From: Pedobacter sp. ok626 | GTDB lineage: Bacteria > Bacteroidota > Bacteroidia > Sphingobacteriales > Sphingobacteriaceae | Direction of reading: 5' to 3' | Assembly (NCBI RefSeq): GCF_900100435.1 | Contig: NZ_FNEX01000003.1 | Coordinates: 310,001 to 374,000, forward strand | DNA length: 64,000 nt | In this document: positions 35,096 through 44,289 of the stretch, piece after piece | How the letters are laid out: every line of letters starts with the position of its first letter | How positions within the stretch are numbered: position 1 is the first letter of the stretch | The notes under the pieces: model-generated | What the model was told of the DNA's origin: nothing | The model's database searches: none | The model's input: the letters and a program-made list of their open reading frames with translations, nothing else | Made by a program: the position numbers and the translations under genes

Positions 35096-35470
35096 TCACT
35101 TTGCATTTATCCGGAAAGACCCTTCCCTTACCTCGCCTTGCAGGCAAGAATTAAGTTCATTGGATACAACCCGACCAAAGGAATCAATGACCATCAATCG
35201 TATACCCTGGTTTTCCAGTGATTTAACCTGAGTTTTCAAGTTAAAATCTGTTACATAAAAAAATGCGATGTCTTCGCTTCCATTTTTTATGTTAACATTA
35301 TAATCCTTGTTTTGAACAGAGTAGCTTATCTGGCAATCATTACATTCAACTCGTAAAATACCCTTATTATTAAGGACAACATTTGACAAGTCGTTCGTTA
35401 ATGATTCCTTTTTGCAACTGCTAAAGGATAAAATGAGAAGAATCAATAGGGTTGAGATTTTCATTTTCAT
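35096..35470 (-). CDS. Small putative lipoprotein
   Basis: A 124-residue protein with a lipoprotein signal MKMKISTLLILLILSFSSC followed by KK, typical for Bacteroidota surface or periplasmic lipoproteins. The mature part contains LRVECNDCQISYSVQNKDY, with a CxxC pair, and appears beta-rich. No known family is recognised. It lies upstream of the EPS operon in the same direction with a 309-base gap, so it is probably transcribed separately. The two close ATGs (35470, 35464) make the exact start uncertain by two codons. Confidence 0.6.
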   Translation of the reverse strand: MKMKISTLLILLILSFSSCKKESLTNDLSNVVLNNKGILRVECNDCQISYSVQNKDYNVNIKNGSEDIAFFYVTDFNLKTQVKSLENQGIRLMVIDSFGRVVSNELNSCLQGEVREGSFRINAK

Positions 35471-35915
35471 TACTTTTTCACCAAAACAATTGAAAAAATC
35501 AGGCCACTAAACTAAATTCATCAATTCTCAAGCAAAATTAAGCAAATAAGCAGGTTCCTTCTATCCAAAATTAATAAAAGGCAACAATTCCAATTCAATT
35601 AATAATGAAATCGCGCATCTTCAATCCAAAAAATATTCCCTAAAATTACCCGATCTGGGGATTTTGCTCATCAACACACACAAAAATCCCCACATTCTCC
35701 CGTTATTAACACATTTTACTAACTATCAATAAAGAAAATACGATCAACAACATAAGTAAAATTAAATTTAAATAACTGAAAATCAATCAATTATACATAA
35801 AAAACCAACAAACAGAGGACAGCGAAAGCTTTTTTATAGCTTTTACGTATATACTTTATGTATAAATAACTATTTTTACTCGGTTGTTAAAGATGTTCTA
35901 TCGGTAACCTTTCAT
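35471..35915. other. 445-base intergenic region between divergent genes
   Basis: AT-rich spacer between the leftward small lipoprotein gene and the rightward hybrid histidine kinase gene. It should hold promoters for both. A short repeat of AAAGC/GCTTT arms occurs near 35824-35843, with only five paired bases. No RNA gene or small ORF is supported. Confidence 0.45.
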
Positions 35916-38900
35916 ATGAAATACACTCCTCTTCCCGAAAATGAAAAAGAACGATTAAAAGTGCTACAAAACTCCCAAATATTTGATGCTTCCTACGAGG
36001 CCCACTTTGAACGCATCACAGAATTAACATCCTCTGTATGTGACACTCACATTGCTTTTATCACCTTAATAGATAAAAATAAACAGTGGTATAGATCAAA
36101 CAAAATTTTCACGGCCGAAGAAATTGCTATCGAAAATGATTTTTTTAAGCAAACAGTAAAAGGTTCAGGCCTGCTAGAAGTCTTAAATACAGCAACTGAC
36201 ATAAAATTCAGAACAAGCCCAAGCCACCAATATATTAAGATTGCCTACTACGCGGGCATCCCTTTAATCGATTCCAACGGAGAAAACATAGGCACCCTAG
36301 CCGTATTCGATACTAAGCCAAGAAACGAACTCACAACCAAGCAAAGAAGATTAATAGAGCTATTATCACACGAGATCATCTCATTAGTAAACGAAGTTAA
36401 AAGCAAAAAGGAGCTAAACCACTTCCTAAAGCTTTATAAACTATCTCAGGATCTAATTTGTGAAGCAGATACTTCGGGAACTTTAAAGCGAATAAACCCT
36501 GCATTTAGTACAACTTTAGGATGGTCTGAGCAGGATTTATTGAACCTCCCCTTCTATAACTTTATTCATCCTTACGACCTACAGTCTACCAGCGATGAAT
36601 TCAAAAGACTAAGTTCCGGCAAAAACACTATAAATTTCACAAATCGTTTTAAAACAAAAAAAGGCGAATACAAAACCTTACAATGGAGCGCTACTTCAGA
36701 AACAGATTCTCATAAAGTGCTCGCTATTGCAAGAGATGTTACCAAAGAAAAAAATCTTCAACAAAAAATCTTAGTAAGCGAAAGTAAATTAAAGTCATTT
36801 GTTGAGCATACGCAAGGTTTCATGTTCACCCACGACTTATCAGGCAACTTATTATTTATCAATAATAACGGAGCGCGCCACTTGGGGTTTTCTAAAGCAG
36901 AAATGCAAAGTATGACCTTGTATGACTTGACCCCAAAAGAACACCATACTTCAGTTACCGATTACCTGCAGGAAATCAAAATCAAAGGAAATGCTGAGGG
37001 TTTAATGACCACCAAGCACAAAAACGGTAATCATGTCATTTGGATTTTCAACTGCGTCCTCGAAAATACGATATCCAATAAGCCTTATATTATATGTAAC
37101 TCTATCGACATCACCGAAAGACACAATTTAGTAAAGGAATTAAAAGATAAAAGTAAAAAGCTCGAAGAATCCAACAGCATCGCAAAATTGGGCAACTGGG
37201 AATTAGATTTAAGTCAGCAAAAGCTGGTCTGGTCAGATGTCACAAGGAATATATTTGAAGTCGACCCTAGTTTTGAACCCAACCCAGATAATGAATTGTT
37301 ATTTTACAAAGCCGGACAAAGCAGAGACAGCCGTTTTAATGCCCTCAATGCCGCAGTACTCCAGGGAAGCAAATGGGATCTCGAGTTAGAACTATCAACA
37401 GCCAAAGGCAACGACATTTGGATAAGATCAATCGGTATTCCTGAATTTTACGAAGATAGATGCCATAAAATAAGAGGCACGATACAGGACATTACAAAAA
37501 TCAAGCAGATGGAAGCCAGCTTGATTTCTGCCAAGGAAGATGCCGAACTAGCCAATAAGGCCAAATCTGAATTTTTGGCAAATATGAGTCACGAAATCCG
37601 TACTCCCCTAAATGGAATTATAGGTTTCACCGATCTATTGATTAAAACTCAACTGAACGAAACCCAACAGCAATACCTATCTATAGTTACCCAGTCGGGC
37701 AATGCCCTACTAAACACCATTAACGACATTTTAGATTTCTCTAAAATTGAAGCCGGAAAATTAGAAATGAACCGGTCAAAATTCAATCTTTACGAAATGG
37801 CAGAAGAATCTGCTGATGTCATAAAATACCAGGTACAAAGTAAAGGACTGGAAATGTTATTAAACATATCGTCAGACCTACCCAAATACATCTGGGCTGA
37901 TGAACTCCGACTCAAACAAATCCTGATCAACTTATTAGGTAATGCAGTAAAGTTCACCGAAAAAGGTGAAATTGAACTAAAAGTCGAAGCACTCACCGAC
38001 CCTACACAAAGAGAAATCAATTATCGTTTTGCCGTGCGAGATACAGGTATCGGCATCAATCCAGATAAAAAACTCAAAATATTTGATGCTTTTTCACAAG
38101 AAGATGCATCAACAACAAAAAGATATGGCGGTACCGGATTAGGCTTAACCATTTCAAACAAGTTACTAGGGCTCATGAATAGCAAGCTGCAGGTAGAAAG
38201 CACTCCCGGGAAAGGAAGTACATTTTACTTTGAAATAACGCTACAGTCTGAACCTGGTGAGTCTATTGAAATCCAGAACCTGGACACAATTAAAAAAGTC
38301 CTTATTGTCGACGACAACAAGAACAACAGACTAATCATCAATAAAATGCTTTCACTGAAGCAAATTAATTCAGTAGAAGCAAACAGTGGTACAGAAGCGA
38401 TAGAATTAATCACAAACGGAGAACGGTTCGATGTCATCTTAATGGACTACCATATGCCTGATATAGATGGGCTGGAAACCATAAAAAGAATAAGAGAAAT
38501 CCTAAAAGACACGGTTAAAGACCAACCGATTATCTTATTACACAGCTCTTCGGATGAAAAGATCATTAAAGCTTGTGAAGCTTTAAATGTCAATCATCGC
38601 CTGTTAAAGCCGATCAAGCTTAAAGATATGTACACTTCACTTTTCCAGGTTATTTCTAAAAAAACGGAGAAACGCAGTGCATCAATCCAGGAGTCGGAAC
38701 GAATGGACGACCCTATTCAGGTTTTAATTGCGGAAGACAACGCTGTGAATATGCTTTTGGCAAAAACCATAGTCAGAAGAATTGCACCAAATGCAACCAT
38801 ATTCGAAGCCAAAAACGGCCTCGAAGCATTCGAGCATTATAAAAACACAAAAATTGATATTATTTTAATGGATATTCAAATGCCGGAAATGAACGGTTAC

Positions 38901-39455
38901 GAAGCCACTAAAAAGATAAGATCAGTTAAACACAAAGCACATACCCCTATAGTTGCACTTACTGCAGGGAATGTGAAAGGAGAAAAAGAAAAATGCTTTG
39001 CAGCCGGCATGGACGATTTTATATCAAAACCAGTCGTTGCACACACCATTGCACTTTCCCTAAAAAAATGGTTAAAAAATCCAAAAGAAGATCCTCATAG
39101 TGATTTCTCTTTATCGCCATCCGAAAACACCGATTATCACTTTAATATTGAATTGTTAAAAGAATACGTTGGCGATGATGCAGGTGTATTAACAAAAGTT
39201 CTTTCCTTATTAAGAACCGAGCTGATGAACTTCTCTAAGGAGTTTAAAGAACACACCACCCATAAAGATTTAAATAAAATCAAGGAATTAGGTCATAAAA
39301 TGTACGATACAGCTATCGTCTCTGGCCTGACCGCACTGGCGGTTATCGCTAAAAAAATAGGATCAATCAGTACCTACAATGAAACCGAAATTAATAACCT
39401 CTTGTCATCAACCCGACAAGAGATAAAAACAGCAATAGGCTTAATAGTCAAATAA
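35916..39455 (+). CDS. Hybrid sensor histidine kinase (GAF-PAS-PAS-PAS-HisKA-HATPase-REC-REC-HPt)
   Basis: A 1179-residue cytosolic kinase. In order: GAF domain (about 5-165), three PAS regions (170-285, 287-405, 410-535), HisKA with H559 (FLANMSHEIRTPLNG), HATPase with NLLGNAVKFTEKG and YGGTGLGLTIS (660-780), first receiver with D844 (VILMDYHMPD), second receiver with D986 (IILMDIQMPEM) and a C-terminal HPt domain with H1127 (LGHKMYDT). It has no transmembrane helix, so it senses an internal signal. All phosphorelay modules are present, so an external HPt is not needed. No DNA-binding response regulator is adjacent; the single-domain regulator at 34403 is a possible partner. The signal is unknown. 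Confidence 0.93.
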   Translation: MKYTPLPENEKERLKVLQNSQIFDASYEAHFERITELTSSVCDTHIAFITLIDKNKQWYRSNKIFTAEEIAIENDFFKQTVKGSGLLEVLNTATDIKFRTSPSHQYIKIAYYAGIPLIDSNGENIGTLAVFDTKPRNELTTKQRRLIELLSHEIISLVNEVKSKKELNHFLKLYKLSQDLICEADTSGTLKRINPAFSTTLGWSEQDLLNLPFYNFIHPYDLQSTSDEFKRLSSGKNTINFTNRFKTKKGEYKTLQWSATSETDSHKVLAIARDVTKEKNLQQKILVSESKLKSFVEHTQGFMFTHDLSGNLLFINNNGARHLGFSKAEMQSMTLYDLTPKEHHTSVTDYLQEIKIKGNAEGLMTTKHKNGNHVIWIFNCVLENTISNKPYIICNSIDITERHNLVKELKDKSKKLEESNSIAKLGNWELDLSQQKLVWSDVTRNIFEVDPSFEPNPDNELLFYKAGQSRDSRFNALNAAVLQGSKWDLELELSTAKGNDIWIRSIGIPEFYEDRCHKIRGTIQDITKIKQMEASLISAKEDAELANKAKSEFLANMSHEIRTPLNGIIGFTDLLIKTQLNETQQQYLSIVTQSGNALLNTINDILDFSKIEAGKLEMNRSKFNLYEMAEESADVIKYQVQSKGLEMLLNISSDLPKYIWADELRLKQILINLLGNAVKFTEKGEIELKVEALTDPTQREINYRFAVRDTGIGINPDKKLKIFDAFSQEDASTTKRYGGTGLGLTISNKLLGLMNSKLQVESTPGKGSTFYFEITLQSEPGESIEIQNLDTIKKVLIVDDNKNNRLIINKMLSLKQINSVEANSGTEAIELITNGERFDVILMDYHMPDIDGLETIKRIREILKDTVKDQPIILLHSSSDEKIIKACEALNVNHRLLKPIKLKDMYTSLFQVISKKTEKRSASIQESERMDDPIQVLIAEDNAVNMLLAKTIVRRIAPNATIFEAKNGLEAFEHYKNTKIDIILMDIQMPEMNGYEATKKIRSVKHKAHTPIVALTAGNVKGEKEKCFAAGMDDFISKPVVAHTIALSLKKWLKNPKEDPHSDFSLSPSENTDYHFNIELLKEYVGDDAGVLTKVLSLLRTELMNFSKEFKEHTTHKDLNKIKELGHKMYDTAIVSGLTALAVIAKKIGSISTYNETEINNLLSSTRQEIKTAIGLIVK

Positions 39456-39456
39456 A

Positions 39457-39486
39457 CTAAAGATCCCATATTAAAGGGACCTTTAG
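39457..39486. terminator. Hairpin terminator between convergent genes
   Basis: Arms 39457-39467 and 39476-39486 pair over 11 positions with one non-Watson-Crick pair and an 8-base loop. It lies directly between the stop of the histidine kinase and that of the convergent glycine-zipper gene. It probably serves both. Confidence 0.6.
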
Positions 39487-39492
39487 CCTTAA

Positions 39493-39969
39493 TTAATTCT
39501 TTGGTTGTACGCGTCCCGACTTCCGATCCTGGCCACGTCCAATTAAATAACCCGTCCCCGCTCCTACTACGCCACCAATTATTGCACCTCTACCATCTTT
39601 CTTATCAATAAGAACACCACCTAAAGCACCTGCTCCTGCACCAATAACAGCACCTTTAGCAGCCTGACTCCAACCTTTCTTTTTAGCAGGCACAGCCGTT
39701 CCACCACTGTTCGATGTACTTACATTTCTTGCAGATACCGCTCTATCTTGCTTTACAGCTAAAGCAGCCGCTTTCTCTTCTTTAGCTTGTTCCAATTTTT
39801 GTTGCTCCTCTTCTTTAACTTTAGCCTCAGCCTTATTAAAGCTGTCCAACCTTAAGCTATCTTTAATTGCCACTAATGCCTTTTGTTTAATAAGGGCCTC
39901 TTCCTTAGCGTTATTTGTACAAGCTGACAACATTATCCCTGTTATCATAACTAAAAGTATCTTCTTCAT
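39493..39969 (-). CDS. Glycine-zipper lipoprotein
   Basis: A 158-residue lipoprotein: signal MKKILLVMITGIMLSAC, a charged coiled-coil-like stretch rich in Lys/Glu/Ala (about residues 25-75) and a C-terminal glycine-zipper region, AVIGAGAGALGGVLIDKK then AIIGGVVGAGTGYLIGRG, as in YMGG/Gly-zipper outer-membrane lipoproteins (SlyB, OsmB types). Such proteins sit in the envelope and often respond to envelope stress. It is monocistronic and convergent with the kinase gene. The function in Bacteroidota is not established. Confidence 0.8.
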   Translation of the reverse strand: MKKILLVMITGIMLSACTNNAKEEALIKQKALVAIKDSLRLDSFNKAEAKVKEEEQQKLEQAKEEKAAALAVKQDRAVSARNVSTSNSGGTAVPAKKKGWSQAAKGAVIGAGAGALGGVLIDKKDGRGAIIGGVVGAGTGYLIGRGQDRKSGRVQPKN

Positions 39970-40156
39970 AACTAAATTATCTAATGAACTAACGTAGTAT
40001 TATACGAAATATGATGCCAAAGCCTATTTTCCTTTCAAAAACCTATCAACATATCTCTTTTTTCGCTCGTTTAAAGGCTCTAAACAGTTAAAACCTATTA
40101 TTTTGATATTAAAATTCAATTGATTATTTTCACATCGAAATATATATCAAAATAAT

Positions 40157-40363
40157 ATGCGTACAACAGGAACAGTTAAATGGTTTAATTCTGCCAAAGG
40201 GTTTGGATTTATAACTCCAGAGAATGGAGGTAAAGATATCTTCGTACACTTTTCTGCAATCGCAGGAGATTCATTCAGAGAATTGAATGAAGGAGACAGT
40301 GTTGAATTTGAATTAAATGATGGCAAAAAAGGTCCTGAAGCATCTAACGTAACAGTACTATAA
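40157..40363 (+). CDS. Cold-shock domain protein
   Basis: A 68-residue CspA-type protein with RNP1 KGFGFI and RNP2 DIFVHFS in one OB-fold, beginning [16 protein letters not shown]. It binds single-stranded RNA or DNA and acts as an RNA chaperone. The length matches the family exactly. It is monocistronic, with a strong terminator immediately downstream and a 187-base AT-rich leader region that may include a temperature-responsive 5' UTR, as for other csp genes (inference). Confidence 0.96.
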   Translation: MRTTGTVKWFNSAKGFGFITPENGGKDIFVHFSAIAGDSFRELNEGDSVEFELNDGKKGPEASNVTVL

Positions 40364-40381
40364 GAGCTAACTTAATTTTTT

Positions 40382-40416
40382 AAAAAGGGGGAATGTCCAA
40401 AACATTCTCCCTTTTT
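40382..40416 (+). terminator. Rho-independent terminator after the cold-shock gene
   Basis: Arms 40382-40396 and 40402-40416 form a 15-position stem with one G-U and a 5-base loop, ending in five Ts. It lies 18 bases after the stop codon. Confidence 0.88.
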
Positions 40417-40433
40417 GATTAAAAGCAAATTAA

Positions 40434-41276
40434 ATGAACAATTCGACAGCAACATTAGCTGCAAAAAAAATAAGCATATTAGGTTGCGGTTGGTATGGTT
40501 TAGAATTAGCAAAAGCACTAGTTGCCCAAGGCTGTCAGGTTAAAGGTTCAAGTACAACAAAAGAAAAACTTGAAGTATTGGCCAACCATCAAATTCAGCC
40601 CTTCTTAATCAACTTTCAAAAAGGAGAAGAACATTACGACCCTATTTTTTTTCAAAGTGATATATTATTTATTTGCATACCACCCAAAAGAAGTTCCGGA
40701 GAACAAGCAGATTACAAATACAAAATAGAACGTATTGTAAATGCAGCAAAGCTCAATAACACGCCCCAACTGATTTTCATCAGCTCAACAGCTGTGTATG
40801 GTGATACAAATACAACGGTAACAGAATTAGACCTACCAAAACCCGAAACCGAATCAGGAAAAGCCATGCTTGAAGTAGAGCACCTGCTAAAAACGCAAAC
40901 AGCCTTCAGCACTACCATCCTTCGATTTGCAGGCTTAGTGGGCCCCAAAAGAGATCCAGCAAGATTTTTTGCAGGAAAAACAGAAGTACCAAATGGTAAA
41001 GCACCTATTAATCTCATCCATTTAGATGATTGTATTGGTATCAGCTTAAGTATACTTAAAAATAACGCATTCGGACAGACATTTAATGCCGCTGCTCCTG
41101 ATCACCCCAGCAAACAAGAGTTTTATACTACAGCAGCCCTAAAAGCCAGGTTAGCCCTCCCCACTTTTAAAAATGAATTACTAACTTGGAAAATAGTATC
41201 TAGCACTCAATTGCCTTTACTAAACTACCATTACCGTGTATCCAACTGGATAACATGGTTAAACAAAGACATCTAA
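40434..41276 (+). CDS. NAD(P)-binding SDR-like epimerase/reductase (YeeZ-like)
   Basis: A 280-residue Rossmann protein. The nucleotide motif ISILGCGWYGLELAKAL lies at residues 13-29, and LIFISSTAVYGD near residue 120 is the extended-SDR active-site region, where the usual YxxxK is replaced: after it comes ETESGKAMLEVEHLL with no tyrosine. It therefore belongs to the atypical SDR group (YeeZ-like) with a doubtful catalytic site. Substrate unknown. The stop is followed after 2 bases by the beta-CASP gene, so the two are translated together. Confidence 0.78.
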   Translation: MNNSTATLAAKKISILGCGWYGLELAKALVAQGCQVKGSSTTKEKLEVLANHQIQPFLINFQKGEEHYDPIFFQSDILFICIPPKRSSGEQADYKYKIERIVNAAKLNNTPQLIFISSTAVYGDTNTTVTELDLPKPETESGKAMLEVEHLLKTQTAFSTTILRFAGLVGPKRDPARFFAGKTEVPNGKAPINLIHLDDCIGISLSILKNNAFGQTFNAAAPDHPSKQEFYTTAALKARLALPTFKNELLTWKIVSSTQLPLLNYHYRVSNWITWLNKDI

Positions 41277-41278
41277 CT

Positions 41279-42664
41279 ATGAAACTGACAATCTTAGGTG
41301 CAGCCCAACAGGTAACTGGAAGTATGCATCTGTTACAATTAAACAACTATAACGTACTCATTGATTGTGGACTTGATTATGAGAAAGAGACCTTTCAAAG
41401 GGAAAATCTGTACTTTCCATTCGATCCGGCGAGCATAGATGTTGTCATATTAACCCATGCCCACATTGATCATTCAGGCAACCTCCCTACCCTGGTCAGA
41501 ATGGGCTTCAATGGACAAATCCTATGCACTCCGCCAACGGCAGATTTGACCAATGTACTTTTATTAGATTCTGTAAACATCTTTCTAAGCAAGCAAAACC
41601 GTCAGTCGCGATCCAGAAAGCACAGATCAGGCCCAGAACCATTGTACCTACATAAACATGTCCAAGAAACTGTCGAACGCTTCATTACCATCGATTTCAA
41701 TAAAGAATTCCGTATAAATGACCAGCTATCCTTAACCTTCATCCCAATCGGACACTTGCTAGGGGCGGCGGCAATAGTTTTAACCGTAATTGAAAACGGC
41801 ATTACCAAAAAAATTGCGTTTACCGGAGATATAGGTAGAAAGAATTACCCCCTCCTTGTAGATCCACAACCCATCCCACAAGTAGATTATCTGGTTTCCG
41901 AATCTACTTATGGCGGTAGATTTCATAATAACGACACCACACTCGAACAAAAATTAATAGAAACCATCACGGAGTCCTGCATTAAATTTCCAGGAAGACT
42001 GATTATTCCCGCATTTAGTATAGGTCGGACACAAGCACTGGCTTACGCCCTAAATAAAATATTCAGCAAAAAGCTATTGCCCCCGGTAAAAATATTCATA
42101 GATAGCCCCCTGGCCAGCTCAGCTACAGAGATCTATCAACAACATCTCCCTTATCTTAATAAAGAAGCGCAAGACTTCTATAACACTCAGGATGGGCAAT
42201 CAGAGTTTAAAGAACTTTCCTATGTACACGATAAGCGAGAAAGCACGTCAATAAGCAACTATCACGAACCTTGCATCATTATATCTTCTGCCGGAATGCT
42301 CGAAGGTGGTAGAATACAAGACCATCTATACTATAACATTCAAAATTACTATTGCACCATATTATTTATTGGTTACTGCGCCAAAGGCACACTCGGAAAC
42401 AGACTACTAAGAGGCGACCCTATCGTACGATTGCGCAATCGCGATCTTATGGTATATGCTACGATAAAGCAAACAGATCTACTAAGTGGCCACGGAGATC
42501 AAAGTGATCTTTTAAATACAGTCAAACAGCAAGATCCAAAAACTTTAAAAAAGGTATTTCTAGTTCATGGTGATATAAAATGTCTTCATGACTTGTCAGC
42601 CGCACTGGAACAAGAGCACTATCAAGTCGAGATACCTAAAAAGGGTGATACCTATGAGCTGTAG
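41279..42664 (+). CDS. Metallo-beta-lactamase-fold beta-CASP RNA-processing-type nuclease
   Basis: A 461-residue protein taken from the ATG at 41279, because MKLTILGAAQQVTGSMHLLQ is the family's normal beginning; the ATG at 41255 overlaps the previous gene. Motifs are THAHIDHSG (metal site), GHLLGAAAI, FTGDIGRKNYP, the beta-CASP insert with PAFSIGRTQALAY, SSAGMLEGGR, SGHGDQSDLL and VHGD. The family hydrolyses RNA (CPSF73/YsxA-like) with two zinc ions. Coupled 2 bases downstream of the SDR-like gene. Substrate RNA is unknown. Confidence 0.9.
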   Translation: MKLTILGAAQQVTGSMHLLQLNNYNVLIDCGLDYEKETFQRENLYFPFDPASIDVVILTHAHIDHSGNLPTLVRMGFNGQILCTPPTADLTNVLLLDSVNIFLSKQNRQSRSRKHRSGPEPLYLHKHVQETVERFITIDFNKEFRINDQLSLTFIPIGHLLGAAAIVLTVIENGITKKIAFTGDIGRKNYPLLVDPQPIPQVDYLVSESTYGGRFHNNDTTLEQKLIETITESCIKFPGRLIIPAFSIGRTQALAYALNKIFSKKLLPPVKIFIDSPLASSATEIYQQHLPYLNKEAQDFYNTQDGQSEFKELSYVHDKRESTSISNYHEPCIIISSAGMLEGGRIQDHLYYNIQNYYCTILFIGYCAKGTLGNRLLRGDPIVRLRNRDLMVYATIKQTDLLSGHGDQSDLLNTVKQQDPKTLKKVFLVHGDIKCLHDLSAALEQEHYQVEIPKKGDTYEL

Positions 42665-42807
42665 ATTCTCGACCAAAAGCTAAAATTGTAGCAAATACTA
42701 TACATATTTCCCGTCGCGTAAACTATAAAAACATTTCTTCTTCAAAATAACACATTCCAAATAAAGCACTGATTATTAGATCATTCAAAATTAATAATTA
42801 AGAAAAA

Positions 42808-42815
42808 TAGCTTTG
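42808..42815 (+). promoter_or_regulatory. TAnnTTTG box upstream of the OmpA-family gene
   Basis: TAGCTTTG matches the -7 consensus of Bacteroidota promoters and lies 72 bases before the ATG. No clear TTTG -33 partner is visible, so it is a candidate only. Confidence 0.4.
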
Positions 42816-42886
42816 GCAAGGTTATTACAAGTAGGTAATCGTTCGGTAATATTAAAGCCGCACAATTAACATATAAATAGAAGGAT

Positions 42887-44215
42887 ATGAATTCTAAAAT
42901 TACAAAAACAGCCTTAGCGCTGTCCCTTATAGGGCTATCAACGCAACTATTTGCACAGGACCAACCGGCAAGTAGATTTTCAGAAAAGAGTTTTCGCACG
43001 TGGTCAGTTGGCGCACATGCAGGCGTACTAAGTTCAAATACAATCTTTAATGGCAACACTCGTGATTATCAAGCTGCTAAAGAAGCACTTGGATATGGTG
43101 GTTACATCAAAAAACAAATCTTACCTGCTTTAGGTATACAAGCTGATTTCTTAGCTGGTAAAGTAGAAGGCTTAAGAGCGTTCAGTGGTTTGGATGGAAA
43201 TAACAACCCTACTTACACTAACAATACAAGCTTTGAAACAAAACTAGAATGGTCTGCAGCTTTAACAGCAGTTTACAATCTGGCTAACATTAACATCAAC
43301 AAAGAAAACGCAATACTTATTCCTTACGTAAAAGCTGGAGCAGGTTATTTATCAGCAAGCGCGGATGTTACAACCGGAAGTACGGTTAATGGCCAACCAT
43401 ACAAAGACGGGTATTTCATTCCTGTAGGAGCTGGTTTTAAATTGGGTATCGCTAAAGGCATCAATTTAGACTTTGGTTACGATGTTAACTTCGTTAAAAG
43501 AGGAGATTTTGATGGTCTTAATACCGGTAAATTCGATAAGTTCTCTTATGGACACGCTGGTTTAGAATTTGCATTGGGGAGCAAAGAAAAACCTCAATTA
43601 CAAAACTACAGTTCATTGGCTAACTTACGTACCCAAACTGCTGAAGAAAGTGCTGAGTTGAGAAGAGCATTGTCGACTGCTGAACAAAATGCAGAAAGAG
43701 ACAGAGCGCAATATGCTAAAGACATGGGCGATGAAGACAACGATGGTGTTGCAAATAAATTCGATAAATGTCCAGGTACAAAATCTGGTACAGTCGTAGA
43801 TGGTTCAGGTTGCCCAATCAAAGTTCAACGTGAAATCATTAAAGAAACCAAAGTTGTAGTTACAGAAGCAGATCGTAAAGTTGTTGATGAAGCCATCAAA
43901 AACTTAGAGTTCGACTTAGGTAAAGCTACTATCCGCCCTACTTCTTATGCAACTTTAAACAAAGTAGCAGAATTATTGGTTGCCAAAAACTTTAGCTTAA
44001 AACTAGCTGGTCATACAGATAACACAGGTTCAATGGCATTAAACTTACGTTTATCTAAAGATAGAGCAGAAGCAATCAAAGCTTACTTAGTATCACAAGG
44101 AGCAAATGCTTCACGTATTGAAGCAACAGGTTACGGTCCAAACCAACCAATAGCTTCAAACAAAACAGCCGAAGGTCGTCAGAAAAACCGTCGTGTTGAG
44201 TTTTCATTGTTTTAA
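42887..44215 (+). CDS. OmpA-family outer-membrane protein
   Basis: A 442-residue protein: signal peptide to about residue 22 (LSTQLFAQ), an eight-strand-type beta-barrel (about 35-225), a charged linker with coiled-coil character, a short thrombospondin type-3/calcium segment (DEDNDGVANKFDKCPG) and the OmpA peptidoglycan-binding domain with LKLAGHTDNTGS, NLRLSKDRAEAIK and GRQKNRRVEFSLF. It anchors the outer membrane to peptidoglycan. Frequent use of simple codons suggests high expression. It is monocistronic and ends in a strong bidirectional terminator shared with the convergent terC-like gene. Confidence 0.93.
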   Translation: MNSKITKTALALSLIGLSTQLFAQDQPASRFSEKSFRTWSVGAHAGVLSSNTIFNGNTRDYQAAKEALGYGGYIKKQILPALGIQADFLAGKVEGLRAFSGLDGNNNPTYTNNTSFETKLEWSAALTAVYNLANININKENAILIPYVKAGAGYLSASADVTTGSTVNGQPYKDGYFIPVGAGFKLGIAKGINLDFGYDVNFVKRGDFDGLNTGKFDKFSYGHAGLEFALGSKEKPQLQNYSSLANLRTQTAEESAELRRALSTAEQNAERDRAQYAKDMGDEDNDGVANKFDKCPGTKSGTVVDGSGCPIKVQREIIKETKVVVTEADRKVVDEAIKNLEFDLGKATIRPTSYATLNKVAELLVAKNFSLKLAGHTDNTGSMALNLRLSKDRAEAIKAYLVSQGANASRIEATGYGPNQPIASNKTAEGRQKNRRVEFSLF

Positions 44216-44233
44216 TCAATAGATTCATCCAAT

Positions 44234-44275
44234 AAAAAAGGGCGGCTGTATCATACGATACGGCCGCCCTTTTTT
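44234..44275. terminator. Bidirectional rho-independent terminator
   Basis: Arms 44234-44252 and 44257-44275 pair over 19 positions with one mismatch or G-U, loop ATAC, with A-run and T-run flanks on both strands. It separates the OmpA-family gene from the convergent TerC gene. Confidence 0.93.
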
Positions 44276-44289
44276 ATATTAAAGATTAC

